A stretch of 7,207 nucleotides of DNA from Deltaproteobacteria bacterium. Lineage in GTDB: Bacteria > Desulfobacterota > JADFXK01. Where the stretch lies: positions 1 to 7,207 of the forward strand of contig JADFYA010000188.1 in the NCBI GenBank assembly GCA_015233285.1. Direction: 5' to 3'. The notes under the pieces are model-generated. The model ran no database searches and was not told the origin of the DNA. It saw nothing but the letters and a program-made list of their open reading frames with translations. Within the stretch, counting starts at the first letter, position 1; every line of letters begins with the position of its first letter. This document shows positions 1-6,238 of this stretch, in pieces. A program made the position numbers and the translations under genes.

Positions 1-369
1 ATTGCGGACTCTGGCCCTGACCAGGCCGGGCCGAAATGGTTTGGTGATGAAATCCGCGGCACCGAGGGCCAGGCCCCTGGCTTCATCCTCGTCCTCACTC
101 AAGGCGGTCAAGAAGATGACCGGAATATTTCTGGTCTTGACGTTGGATTTTAGCCTGGCGCAGACTTCATACCCGTCAATTTTGGGCATCATCACGTCCA
201 AAAGAATGAGGTCGGGGAGCGGGTCCGTGGCGGCCAAAATCAGCGCCTTTTCGCCATTGAGCGCAGTGTCGATTTTATACTCGCCCTTCAATGTCTCCAT
301 GATCACCCTGAGGTCGGCCGGGTTATCATCCACCACCAGTAATTTCGGCCTGGGCAGTTTTCCTTCCAT
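1..369 (-). CDS. Response regulator, receiver domain (C-terminus cut by window edge)
   Basis: Reading the minus strand from the ATG at 369-367 gives 123 residues that run off the left edge without a stop. They form a complete CheY-like phosphoreceiver domain: acidic pocket D14-D15 (LLVVDDN), phosphoacceptor D58 in LILLDVMMPKIDGYEVC, switch threonine T88 (FLTAL) and conserved K110 in ITKPF. A cognate sensor kinase would be expected to phosphorylate D58 in the cytoplasm. The domain end (KPFRPGLVRARV) resembles receivers placed before GGDEF, HD-GYP or histidine kinase modules, but the output domain is not visible, so the function stays open. An AGAGG motif six bases upstream supports this start. 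The gene diverges from the glycan/secretion cluster and could control it; that is inference from position only. The receiver assignment is secure, the gene's overall type is not. Confidence 0.93.
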   Translation of the reverse strand, partial: MEGKLPRPKLLVVDDNPADLRVIMETLKGEYKIDTALNGEKALILAATDPLPDLILLDVMMPKIDGYEVCARLKSNVKTRNIPVIFLTALSEDEDEARGLALGAADFITKPFRPGLVRARVRN

Positions 370-375
370 CTGATG

Positions 376-382
376 CCTCTTC
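376..382 (-). promoter_or_regulatory. Ribosome binding site of the response regulator gene
   Basis: On the minus strand this reads GAAGAGG, ending six bases before the ATG at 369-367. It is a good Shine-Dalgarno match and fixes the start of the leftward gene. Confidence 0.65.
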
Positions 383-533
383 TACAGATATATTTAACCT
401 GACTTGGGCCCGCTGACCACAACATATGGCAACAAATTTGAAGATGCAAGCGAAAATAGGGCGAAAAGGGAAAAAGGCCGGGTGCGCAGAAGACGAGCGG
501 CGGGGCCAACGCGGCGATAGTCGTATCTACGTG

Positions 534-560
534 TAATATATTGATTATAATTATATATTA
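534..560. repeat. AT-rich inverted repeat in the divergent region
   Basis: TAATATAT (534-541) and ATATATTA (553-560) are perfect inverted copies separated by 11 AT-rich bases. The spacer contains ATTATAAT (544-551), which is its own reverse complement and therefore offers a TATAAT -10-like hexamer on both strands. No good -35 element accompanies it on either strand. It may be an easily melted promoter region or a regulator site between the divergent genes. Confidence 0.4.
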
Positions 561-628
561 TGGGGAGGAGCGATGGCTTAATTTATTCGGCCCGGCCCGC
601 GGCCCGGCAAAATGTACCATTTTATCTT

Positions 629-652
629 TAAACCTTAACCGGTTATGTTTTA
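629..652. promoter_or_regulatory. 24-bp imperfect palindrome, candidate operator
   Basis: Ten of twelve position pairs are complementary around the centre at 640/641, with a perfect ten-base core TAACCGGTTA (636-645) and outer arms TAAA/TTTA. The site ends 19 bases before the -35 hexamer at 672, a place where a dimeric activator or repressor could act on the cluster promoter. There is no T-tract after it, so it is unlikely to be a terminator. The binding protein is unknown. Confidence 0.45.
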
Positions 653-671
653 TTCCCGGATGGAAAAGAAT

Positions 672-700
672 TTGACTTCCCGAAGTAAAAAGGATATAAT
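672..700 (+). promoter_or_regulatory. Sigma-70-type promoter of the glycan/secretion cluster
   Basis: TTGACT at 672-677 (five of six bases match TTGACA) is followed by a 17-base spacer and a perfect TATAAT at 695-700. This is the strongest promoter-like pair I found. Transcription would begin near 707 and give a leader of about 100 nt before the glycosyltransferase start at 810. Its position and direction fit expression of the plus-strand genes downstream. Confidence 0.8.
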
Positions 701-706
701 AAATTG

Positions 707-809
707 TTTATAGGCCAAGGATGTCCGGGGCGGCCGGATCGATACGTAAATCAGGCCTATCGGCTCCGGCCGGATTAGGGCAATAATTTATGAGCCGACA
801 GAAGAAAAT
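707..809 (+). promoter_or_regulatory. Structured 5' leader of the cluster transcript
   Basis: The predicted untranslated leader can fold. ATAGGCC (710-716) pairs with GGCCTAT (754-760) and encloses a small hairpin of TCCGG (724-728) with CCGGA (734-738). Directly after it, CGGC (761-764) pairs with GCCG (769-772) across a TCCG loop, which belongs to the very stable C(UNCG)G tetraloop class. The octamer GGCCGGAT occurs at 732-739 and again at 768-775, so alternative pairings are possible. It matches no riboswitch consensus I know, and no U-rich terminator tail follows. Regulatory function is inference. Confidence 0.4.
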
Positions 810-1616
810 ATGTGCCAAGAATCATTATCAATAATTACCGTCCACTATAACGCACCGACGGATCTGGCCGGGCTGCTGCGGTCTCTGGAAGGGGACGATG
901 CTGTGGCCGCCGGGCAGGTTGTGGTGGTGGATAATGGCTCAGATGATCAAGATCGGGTCCGCAGCTTGTTAGACGGCTATCCCTGGGTTAAGGCCGTATA
1001 TAATCAGAAGAATTTGGGACTGGCCAGAGCCGCTAATCAGGCGTTGAGGCTGACCTCGGGTGAATTCGTCGTCCATTTAAACCCGGATATTGTAGTCTTG
1101 CCCGGAGCCCTGGCCAGGATGCGGGAGCTGCTCGTCCGGCACCGGAATATTGGTCTCGTTTTTGCAAAATTAACAGACGCGACCGGTCGGTTGCAGTACT
1201 CCTGCCGCCGGTTTTATGATTTGCGGACAGTGCTTTGCCGAAGAACCAGTTGGGCCGGAAGGTTATGGCCGAAGGTCGAATCGAACCATTTGATGGCTGA
1301 TTGGGACCACAACACCATGCGGGAGATCGATTGGGCCCAGGGTGCCGCGTTTATGGCCCGGCGAGCGGCCTTGCCCCAGGGCAGGTTATTCGACGAGCGC
1401 TTTTTCCTTTACTTCGAGGATGTGGATCTTTGCCTGGCCATGCGCCGAAGCAACTGGGGCGTGGTTTATCTACCCGAGGCGACGATGATCCATGCCCACC
1501 AGCGGGCCAGCTTTGGCCGCGGGATAAACCGGGCGACTTGGGAACACCTCAAAAGTTTGATCAAATTCAGCATGAAATACCATGGACTGAAAGTCGAGGA
1601 GAAGTCTCGGACTTGA
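810..1616 (+). CDS. Family 2 glycosyltransferase (WbbL/rhamnosyltransferase-like)
   Basis: This 268-residue protein is a GT-A fold, inverting family 2 glycosyltransferase expected to transfer a sugar from a nucleotide donor to a lipid-linked glycan at the cytoplasmic side of the inner membrane. Visible motifs are the N-terminal strand SIITVHYNAP, the nucleotide-binding VVVVDNGSDD (about 37-46), NLGLARAANQAL (about 68-79), the DxD-equivalent LNPDI, GAAFMARR, and the acceptor-side FFLYFEDVDLCLAMRR. This order is typical of the COG1216 group, which includes rhamnosyltransferases; donor and acceptor cannot be read from sequence. No membrane segment is apparent. It is the first gene after the promoter at 672-700. 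The ATG at 810 has only a weak AGAAG upstream, but no better in-frame start with intact family N-terminus is seen. The sugar transferase gene follows after 73 bases. Confidence 0.92.
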   Translation: MCQESLSIITVHYNAPTDLAGLLRSLEGDDAVAAGQVVVVDNGSDDQDRVRSLLDGYPWVKAVYNQKNLGLARAANQALRLTSGEFVVHLNPDIVVLPGALARMRELLVRHRNIGLVFAKLTDATGRLQYSCRRFYDLRTVLCRRTSWAGRLWPKVESNHLMADWDHNTMREIDWAQGAAFMARRAALPQGRLFDERFFLYFEDVDLCLAMRRSNWGVVYLPEATMIHAHQRASFGRGINRATWEHLKSLIKFSMKYHGLKVEEKSRT

Positions 1617-1689
1617 CTATCCGGTGACCATTTCGCGATAATGGAAACGCCTTAACCAAACAGGTTCAAGAGGTACCGGACTGGAGAAT

Positions 1690-3105
1690 ATGCTAAGACA
1701 GCGGGCCAAATTAGTTGAAAATGCACTTATCATCACTGATGTCGGAGTGACCGTCGGAGTCTTTTTTGCCGCCTATGTCCTCCGGAACTCATTGTTTCGG
1801 GGCTTAGACCGGCTTTTTCCGCTGGAGCATTATCTGTATATGCTGTTGGTCATCGCTCCGGTGTGGGCTTTTACATTTAAATACATGGGGGTTTACCGTT
1901 CCTTCCGGACAACCCCTATCGTCAGTGAAATAAAGGAGTTAATCAAGGTCACCTTTGTCTGTGGCATGATCCTGGGATTCGCCATTTTCTTGTTTAAATT
2001 CCAGCTCGTGGCCAGCCGGTTGTTTATCGCCATCTTTTTGACTCTGGATTTTCTAGCCTTGATCTTGGTCCGGGTGTCCATTCGGCTGGTTAGCCGGTGG
2101 GTCAGGAAAAGCGGCTACAACTTTCGGAACATGATCATCGTCGGTGATGACCGGAGAGCCGTGGAATTTGCCCGGATGGCCGAGCAAACCCGCTGGTGGG
2201 GATACCGCGTCACCGGGTTTATCGGGATTGACCAGAACTCTCTAAATAATAATATCGCGCCATATAAGTTTTTAGGAGTGATCGAGGATATTGAGCGGGT
2301 TGTGTCGAGCAGCGTAGTGGATGAGGTTGTTTTTCTAGTCAATCGCAAGACCTTGGACACGCTGGAAGAGACATTTCTGTTTCTCGAAGACGTGGGCATC
2401 AATACCCGGGTGGCGGTTAATTTCTTCCCTAATGTCATTGCCCGCGTCTCCATTACCAGCCTTAACGATATCCCCTTACTCTCTTTTTCCACCCGGCCCA
2501 GTGATGACGGCTCGCTAATGGTCAAAAGCCTTATAGATAAACTTGCGTCCCTGGTCTTGCTGGCCGGATTATGTCCATTTTTTCTTTTGATCGCCCTGGT
2601 CATTAAACTCGACTCCAAAGGCCGGGTGATTTACACCCAGACCCGGTGCGGCATGAACGGCCGCCGGTTCACTCTGTATAAGTTCAGGTCCATGGTGGCC
2701 GGGGCTCATAAGATGAAAAGGGACATTCAGGACCTGAACGAAATGGACGGGCCGGTCTTCAAGATAAAGGATGACCCCAGAGTGACCAGGGTCGGTAAGC
2801 TGTTGCGGAAAACGAGCATTGATGAACTTCCGCAATTGTTGAACGTGCTTAAAGGAGATATGTCTCTGGTCGGGCCCAGGGCCCCGCTCCCCGAAGAAGT
2901 GGCGCAATATGAAAGATGGCAAAGGCGGCGACTCTCCATGAAACCGGGATTGACCTGCCTTTGGCAAATCAACGGCCGCAATAAAGTCGATTTCCTTAAA
3001 TGGATGGCCATGGATTTGGAGTACATTGATAACTGGAATCTTAAGCTTGACTTTAAGATCTTGCTCAAAACCATCCCGGCCGTAATCCTGGGCAAGGGTT
3101 GGTAA
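1690..3105 (+). CDS. Undecaprenyl-phosphate sugar-1-phosphate transferase (WcaJ/WbaP type)
   Basis: This 471-residue inner-membrane protein is expected to move a hexose-1-phosphate from a UDP-sugar to undecaprenyl phosphate, the first committed step of exopolysaccharide or O-antigen repeat synthesis. It has the full family layout: about four membrane helices in residues 13-135, a Rossmann-like CoA_binding_3-type region (MIIVGDD at 148-154 onward), a further hydrophobic segment at about 281-306 and the C-terminal bacterial sugar transferase domain. In that domain KFRSM (331-335), DDPRVTRVG (361-369), the catalytic Asp-Glu pair in DELPQ (D378, E379), GPRAPLP (395-401) and KPGLT (418-422) are all intact. 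The length is normal for the family. A GGAG lies only three bases before the ATG, so initiation signals are imperfect. Sugar specificity (glucose or galactose) cannot be decided. The upstream glycosyltransferase probably acts on its product. Confidence 0.95.
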   Translation: MLRQRAKLVENALIITDVGVTVGVFFAAYVLRNSLFRGLDRLFPLEHYLYMLLVIAPVWAFTFKYMGVYRSFRTTPIVSEIKELIKVTFVCGMILGFAIFLFKFQLVASRLFIAIFLTLDFLALILVRVSIRLVSRWVRKSGYNFRNMIIVGDDRRAVEFARMAEQTRWWGYRVTGFIGIDQNSLNNNIAPYKFLGVIEDIERVVSSSVVDEVVFLVNRKTLDTLEETFLFLEDVGINTRVAVNFFPNVIARVSITSLNDIPLLSFSTRPSDDGSLMVKSLIDKLASLVLLAGLCPFFLLIALVIKLDSKGRVIYTQTRCGMNGRRFTLYKFRSMVAGAHKMKRDIQDLNEMDGPVFKIKDDPRVTRVGKLLRKTSIDELPQLLNVLKGDMSLVGPRAPLPEEVAQYERWQRRRLSMKPGLTCLWQINGRNKVDFLKWMAMDLEYIDNWNLKLDFKILLKTIPAVILGKGW

Positions 3106-3108
3106 TCC

Positions 3109-3141
3109 GTTGCAGGTTACGTGTAACGTGTAACCAGCAAC
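3109..3141. repeat. Intergenic inverted repeat before gspE
   Basis: GTTGC (3109-3113) pairs with GCAAC (3137-3141) and GGTTAC (3115-3120) with GTAACC (3130-3135), with one A/A mismatch between the two blocks and a nine-base loop. The heptamer ACGTGTA is repeated in tandem at 3119-3132. No T-tract follows, so it is not a standard Rho-independent terminator. It fills most of the 57-base gap between the sugar transferase and gspE and looks like a dispersed intergenic palindrome or an mRNA processing/stability hairpin. Confidence 0.6.
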
Positions 3142-3162
3142 CAAACAACGTGGAACAAACAC

Positions 3163-4719
3163 ATGGTTGAACCATTAAGAATATGCAACTATGATCGAAA
3201 AGAACCTGAGGAACTCAAGGCCGAGGATTTTCCCACGGAGCCTGTGGCCATTCCCTCGCTTCCTTTGAAATTTATGCGGTATAACATTTTCGTTCCGATC
3301 CGTCGTGAAGATGAGACCATAGTGGTGGCTATGGCGAATGTAGATGACAGCGATACCCGAAACGCCATTCAACTGGCTTTGGGTATGAAGGTCAAGCCTG
3401 TCCCGGCCAGGCAGGATGACATTGTCGATGCCATTGAGCGGCTTTACGGAGCCGGAAAAAGCTCCATGGAGCGGATTGTCAGCCAGATAGAAGATGAGGT
3501 GACTGTTCACGGCCTCAATGACGACAACATTGAAATGTTGAAAGATATGGCCTCGGAGGCGCCGGTTATCCGGCTGGTCAACCTGATCATCTCCCGGGCC
3601 ATTGAATTGGCCGCCAGCGACATTCACTTGGAGCCGTTTGAGAAAAAGTTTGTGGTCCGCTACCGGATTGACGGCGTGCTGCACGATATGGAGGCCCCGC
3701 CGAAGCGGCTGCAACCTGCGGTGATTTCCAGAATTAAGATTATGTCCAAGCTTGACATTGCCGAACGCCGGTTACCACAGGATGGCCGGATCAAGCTGCG
3801 GGTGGCCGATAATGAAGTTGATTTCCGGGTGTCAACCATCCCCACTCTGCACGGGGAGAGTGTGGTCATGCGTATTTTGGACCGGGGCTCGGTCGTTCTA
3901 GATCTGCGGCGGTTGGGTTTCCCTGGAGATACCTATACCGTTTTTGAGGAAATTATCAATAAACCTTACGGCATGATCCTGGTCACCGGCCCGACCGGAA
4001 GCGGTAAAACGACGACCCTGTATGCCGCCTTAGAAAAAATCAATACTCCGGAACGCAAGATCATTACCGTCGAAGATCCGGTGGAATATCAGATGACCGG
4101 GGTGAACCAGATCCAAGTCAAGCCGTCCATTGGATTGACCTTTTCCAGTGGGTTGCGGTCTATTGTCCGGCAGGACCCGGACATTATCCTAATCGGTGAG
4201 ATCCGGGACGCCGAAACCGCGGAAATTGCCATCCAATCAGCCCTGACCGGTCACCTTGTCTTCAGCACTATCCATACCAATGACGCGGCCGGCGCCGTGT
4301 CTCGACTGTTGGAGATGAAAGTCGAAGATTACCTGCTCTCCTCCGCCTTGCTGGGCGTAATGGCCCAACGGTTGATCCGGGTCCTTTGCCCCATCTGTAA
4401 AAAACCGGCCAGGGTTGAACCACAGCTTTTAAAAGAACTGGGATTGATCACTGCTGAGGATATCGCCCAGGCGACCATCTTTGAGGCCGTCGGATGCGCT
4501 ATGTGTGCCTACACCGGTTATCGAGGCCGGTCGGGCATCTACGAGTTAATGCTGGTCGACGACGAAATCCGAGACCTGATCCTCGCCCGGTCGCCCTCCA
4601 ACACCATCAAAAAAGCCTCCGTGTCCAAAGGAATGCGGACTTTGAGAATGGATGGTTGGGACAAAGTCAAGCGCGGGATGAGCACGGTGGCCGAAGTGCT
4701 GCGGGTGACCATGGAATGA
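3163..4719 (+). CDS. gspE: Type II secretion system ATPase GspE
   Basis: This 518-residue cytoplasmic ATPase powers pseudopilus assembly at the inner-membrane platform. Residues about 30-97 resemble the T2SSE N-terminal domain. The motor core has Walker A GPTGSGKT (276-283), the Asp box IITVEDPVE (300-308), Walker B DPDIILIGE (338-346) and the His box GHLVFSTIHTND (363-374). Two CxxC pairs (C409/C412 and C445/C448) form the zinc-binding tetracysteine site typical of GspE and PilB. The stretch HTNDAAGAVSRLLEMKVEDYLLSSALLGVMAQRL, seen at 371-403 in part as HTNDAAGAV and LLSSALLGV, favours GspE over PilB, but a type IV pilus motor is not excluded. The ATG at 3163 is preceded by a weak GGA eight bases upstream. 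Its TGA overlaps the next gene's ATG in ATGA (4716-4719), indicating translational coupling. Confidence 0.95.
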   Translation: MVEPLRICNYDRKEPEELKAEDFPTEPVAIPSLPLKFMRYNIFVPIRREDETIVVAMANVDDSDTRNAIQLALGMKVKPVPARQDDIVDAIERLYGAGKSSMERIVSQIEDEVTVHGLNDDNIEMLKDMASEAPVIRLVNLIISRAIELAASDIHLEPFEKKFVVRYRIDGVLHDMEAPPKRLQPAVISRIKIMSKLDIAERRLPQDGRIKLRVADNEVDFRVSTIPTLHGESVVMRILDRGSVVLDLRRLGFPGDTYTVFEEIINKPYGMILVTGPTGSGKTTTLYAALEKINTPERKIITVEDPVEYQMTGVNQIQVKPSIGLTFSSGLRSIVRQDPDIILIGEIRDAETAEIAIQSALTGHLVFSTIHTNDAAGAVSRLLEMKVEDYLLSSALLGVMAQRLIRVLCPICKKPARVEPQLLKELGLITAEDIAQATIFEAVGCAMCAYTGYRGRSGIYELMLVDDEIRDLILARSPSNTIKKASVSKGMRTLRMDGWDKVKRGMSTVAEVLRVTME

Positions 4720-6071
4720 TGACCAGTCGGCATCCGGTTCTCTGGGGGACCATCGCGCTGATTGGCGTCACCCCTCTGCTTATTGATCCGACCAGTTTTG
4801 ATCAGTTCCAGTTAGTTAAGCTTGTTTTTGTCCAGGTGGCCTTACTCCTGATGACCGGGGCGACTCTGAGCCTGTTGGTGCTTAAGGCCGGCCCCATTTT
4901 TAGTAGAGCCAAAGATCCAGGCCTGTTTGCCGTCGTCGGGGGATGGACTTGGTTGAGACCGGTGGCCTGCCTGTTACTGGTGGCCGGTTTGATGGTGCCG
5001 GGGTCGTCATTTGTGGCCTTAAGCCTTAGTTGTTGGCTAAATCTGGCTCTTTTCTTGATTGGATATGGACTAATCCGGGTAAATCTGGAAGCCGGAGACG
5101 TGGTCACCGTGGCCACGGCCGCCTGTCTGGCCGGGATCATCACCACCAGCCTGGCCCTGGCTCAGTATTGGGGCGAGAATCCCTTTTTCCAGACTGCAGA
5201 CCCGGCCTCCGGGGCCGGGCGGATGGTTGCCCTTATGGGCAATGTCAACACCGTGGCGGCTTACTTGATGGTTTTGGTGCCCCTGGCCGTGGGTTTGGCC
5301 TTGACCGGCCCCAATCTTGGACTCAAGATGGTCGGGTGGACTTGTCTGGCCGGGAACCTGGCGGCATTGGGTTGCGCCCAGAATTTGTCGGCCCTGGCCG
5401 GATTGACCGTCTCAGTCGGGACCCTGGTCTGGCTGGCTTTTTTTTTTGATCGGAAGCCGCCGGCTGTCTTGATTTTGCCACTGGTCCTACTTGTGGTCAT
5501 GGGGATTTTGGTGATGTGGCGGGGGCAGGCCCCGGTACTGGTCAAGGCCCGGGCTCTGGTCAGGGTTGTGACCTCCGGCCGCCTCGATCAGAGGATTGCC
5601 CCCAGGCTGGTAGTCGGTTGGCCGATCGCTGCGGGCATGATCGAAGATCACCCGCTGGTGGGGTTGGGGCCGGCTTCCTTTGCCTTAAAAGCCTATGATT
5701 ATCAGGCGATGAATCAGGTCTTAGGCGGCCGCCGGAGAGTCTCCCCTTCAGACCCCAGATGGGATTACGCCCATAATGAATATCTTCAGCTTTGGTCGGA
5801 AACCGGCGCCTTGGGGTTTCTGGCTTCATGTTGGCTGGTTTGCTCCATTATTCGAGAGGGCCTCTGTGGACTGCGGCAGGCCCACAAGACTGGGAGCAAG
5901 TTTCAGGCTATCTGGTTAATCTGCTTGATATCGGCCCTGGCCGGCGTGCTGGTTAATTGCCTTGGTTTCTTCTATTTTCATTTGGCCGCTTTGGCCGTCT
6001 TGGCCCTGACCCTGGCCGCCTTGATCGGAGTCATCCGGCGGGACCAGATGACGGCAGTCCGGGCAGGCTGA
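4716..6071 (+). CDS. O-antigen ligase/polymerase family membrane protein (Wzy_C type)
   Basis: This 451-residue polytopic inner-membrane protein has many hydrophobic segments (about 11-23, 35-57, 83-120, 130-150, 180-197, 205-242, 250-267, 365-380, 398-440). The family pattern is visible: R169 followed by ALMGNVNTVAAYL, R297 followed by IEDHPLVGLGPASF (309-322), and a large periplasmic-type loop ending in AHNEYLQLWSETGALG (352-367), with H353 the likely functional histidine. Such proteins transfer or polymerise undecaprenyl-linked glycans in the periplasm: Wzy polymerases, WaaL ligases, or PglL/PilO/TfpW protein O-oligosaccharyltransferases. The sequence does not decide between them. An upstream in-frame ATG exists inside gspE, but its 74-residue extension is antisense-free coding shadow of gspE, so the start is set at 4716 (a second ATG lies at 4719). 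The position between gspE and gspF is unusual. A T10 tract at 5438-5447 lies within the coding region. Confidence 0.87.
   Translation: MMTSRHPVLWGTIALIGVTPLLIDPTSFDQFQLVKLVFVQVALLLMTGATLSLLVLKAGPIFSRAKDPGLFAVVGGWTWLRPVACLLLVAGLMVPGSSFVALSLSCWLNLALFLIGYGLIRVNLEAGDVVTVATAACLAGIITTSLALAQYWGENPFFQTADPASGAGRMVALMGNVNTVAAYLMVLVPLAVGLALTGPNLGLKMVGWTCLAGNLAALGCAQNLSALAGLTVSVGTLVWLAFFFDRKPPAVLILPLVLLVVMGILVMWRGQAPVLVKARALVRVVTSGRLDQRIAPRLVVGWPIAAGMIEDHPLVGLGPASFALKAYDYQAMNQVLGGRRRVSPSDPRWDYAHNEYLQLWSETGALGFLASCWLVCSIIREGLCGLRQAHKTGSKFQAIWLICLISALAGVLVNCLGFFYFHLAALAVLALTLAALIGVIRRDQMTAVRAG
5438..5447 (+). repeat. T10 homopolymer inside the Wzy-like gene
   Basis: Ten consecutive T bases encode the end of GCT and three TTT codons (A241, FFF 242-244). 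One extra T would put TGA immediately after the tract; loss of one T would give TGA at 5470-5472. Either slip truncates the protein at roughly residue 245-252 of 451, before the catalytic-loop motifs. Confidence 0.85.
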
Positions 6072-6133
6072 GATGAAAACGGCATAAAATAGCGGGGTCT
6101 TGGACCGCAGCCAAAGAAACAATGATTCCCCTT

Positions 6134-6192
6134 TTGTCATTCCGAACGGATGTGAGGAATCTTAAGATTTCTCGCTTCGCTCGAAATGACAA
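6134..6192. repeat. Palindromic dispersed-repeat-like element
   Basis: TTGTCATT (6134-6141) pairs with AATGACAA (6185-6192), and the inner arm GTGAGGAAT (6152-6160) pairs with ATTTCTCGC (6167-6175) with G-T wobbles around the central CTTAAG (6161-6166). The middle of the arms is imperfect and one base is bulged. From memory, palindromes beginning TGTCATTCCGA and containing GAGGAATCT with CTCGCTTCGCTCG are common multicopy intergenic repeats in many bacterial genomes. No transposase is near. It lies in the gap between the Wzy-like and TPR genes and opens an artificial in-frame extension of the latter. Confidence 0.75.
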
Positions 6193-6238
6193 GAGGATGC
6201 CGAGAAAAAAGGGTAGGGCGCAGAGGCTTTTTGACCCG

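Larger units (their letters stand above)
370..671. other. Divergent intergenic region without a convincing gene
   Basis: This stretch lies between the leftward response regulator and the promoter of the rightward cluster. No open frame in it looks like a real protein. It holds a purine-rich tract with two near-copies of GCGAAAA (450-470), an AT-rich dyad (534-560), a strong Shine-Dalgarno-like GGAGG followed by a two-codon frame ATG GCT TAA (573-581), a direct repeat CGGCCCGGC at 588-596 and 600-608, and an imperfect palindrome (629-652). The leftward gene needs a promoter somewhere here, but I could not find a convincing minus-strand -35/-10 pair. Confidence 0.6.

Noticed and set aside
2..373. 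Plus-strand open frame of 123 residues at the left edge
   Set aside because: It is the antisense of an unmistakable receiver domain with all phosphorylation residues on the minus strand.
427..442. Sigma-54-like site (TGGCAAC, 4 bases, TTGAA)
   Set aside because: The -24 half fits partly, but the -12 GC is GA, so an essential base is missing, and it lies far from the first plus-strand gene.
303..509. Minus-strand 68-residue frame
   Set aside because: It overlaps the response regulator start in another frame, has no family features and no good start signal.
1628..1644. Hairpin CCATT/AATGG after the glycosyltransferase
   Set aside because: Only five base pairs with a seven-base loop and no T-tract; too weak for a terminator.
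2569..3162. Long minus-strand frames opposite the sugar transferase
   Set aside because: They are antisense to a fully intact, motif-complete transferase gene and show no recognisable protein features.
4494..4715. Upstream extension of the Wzy-like frame within gspE
   Set aside because: The 74 residues are Arg/Pro-rich shadow of the gspE zinc-domain region; the hydrophobic protein begins at the ATGATG at 4716-4721.
6092..6108. Small GC hairpin after the Wzy-like gene
   Set aside because: Only four base pairs in either alternative pairing and no T-tract; not supportable as a terminator.
6122..6238. N-terminal extension of the TPR protein
   Set aside because: It is mostly translated palindromic repeat, and the natural hydrophobic N-terminus starts after it.
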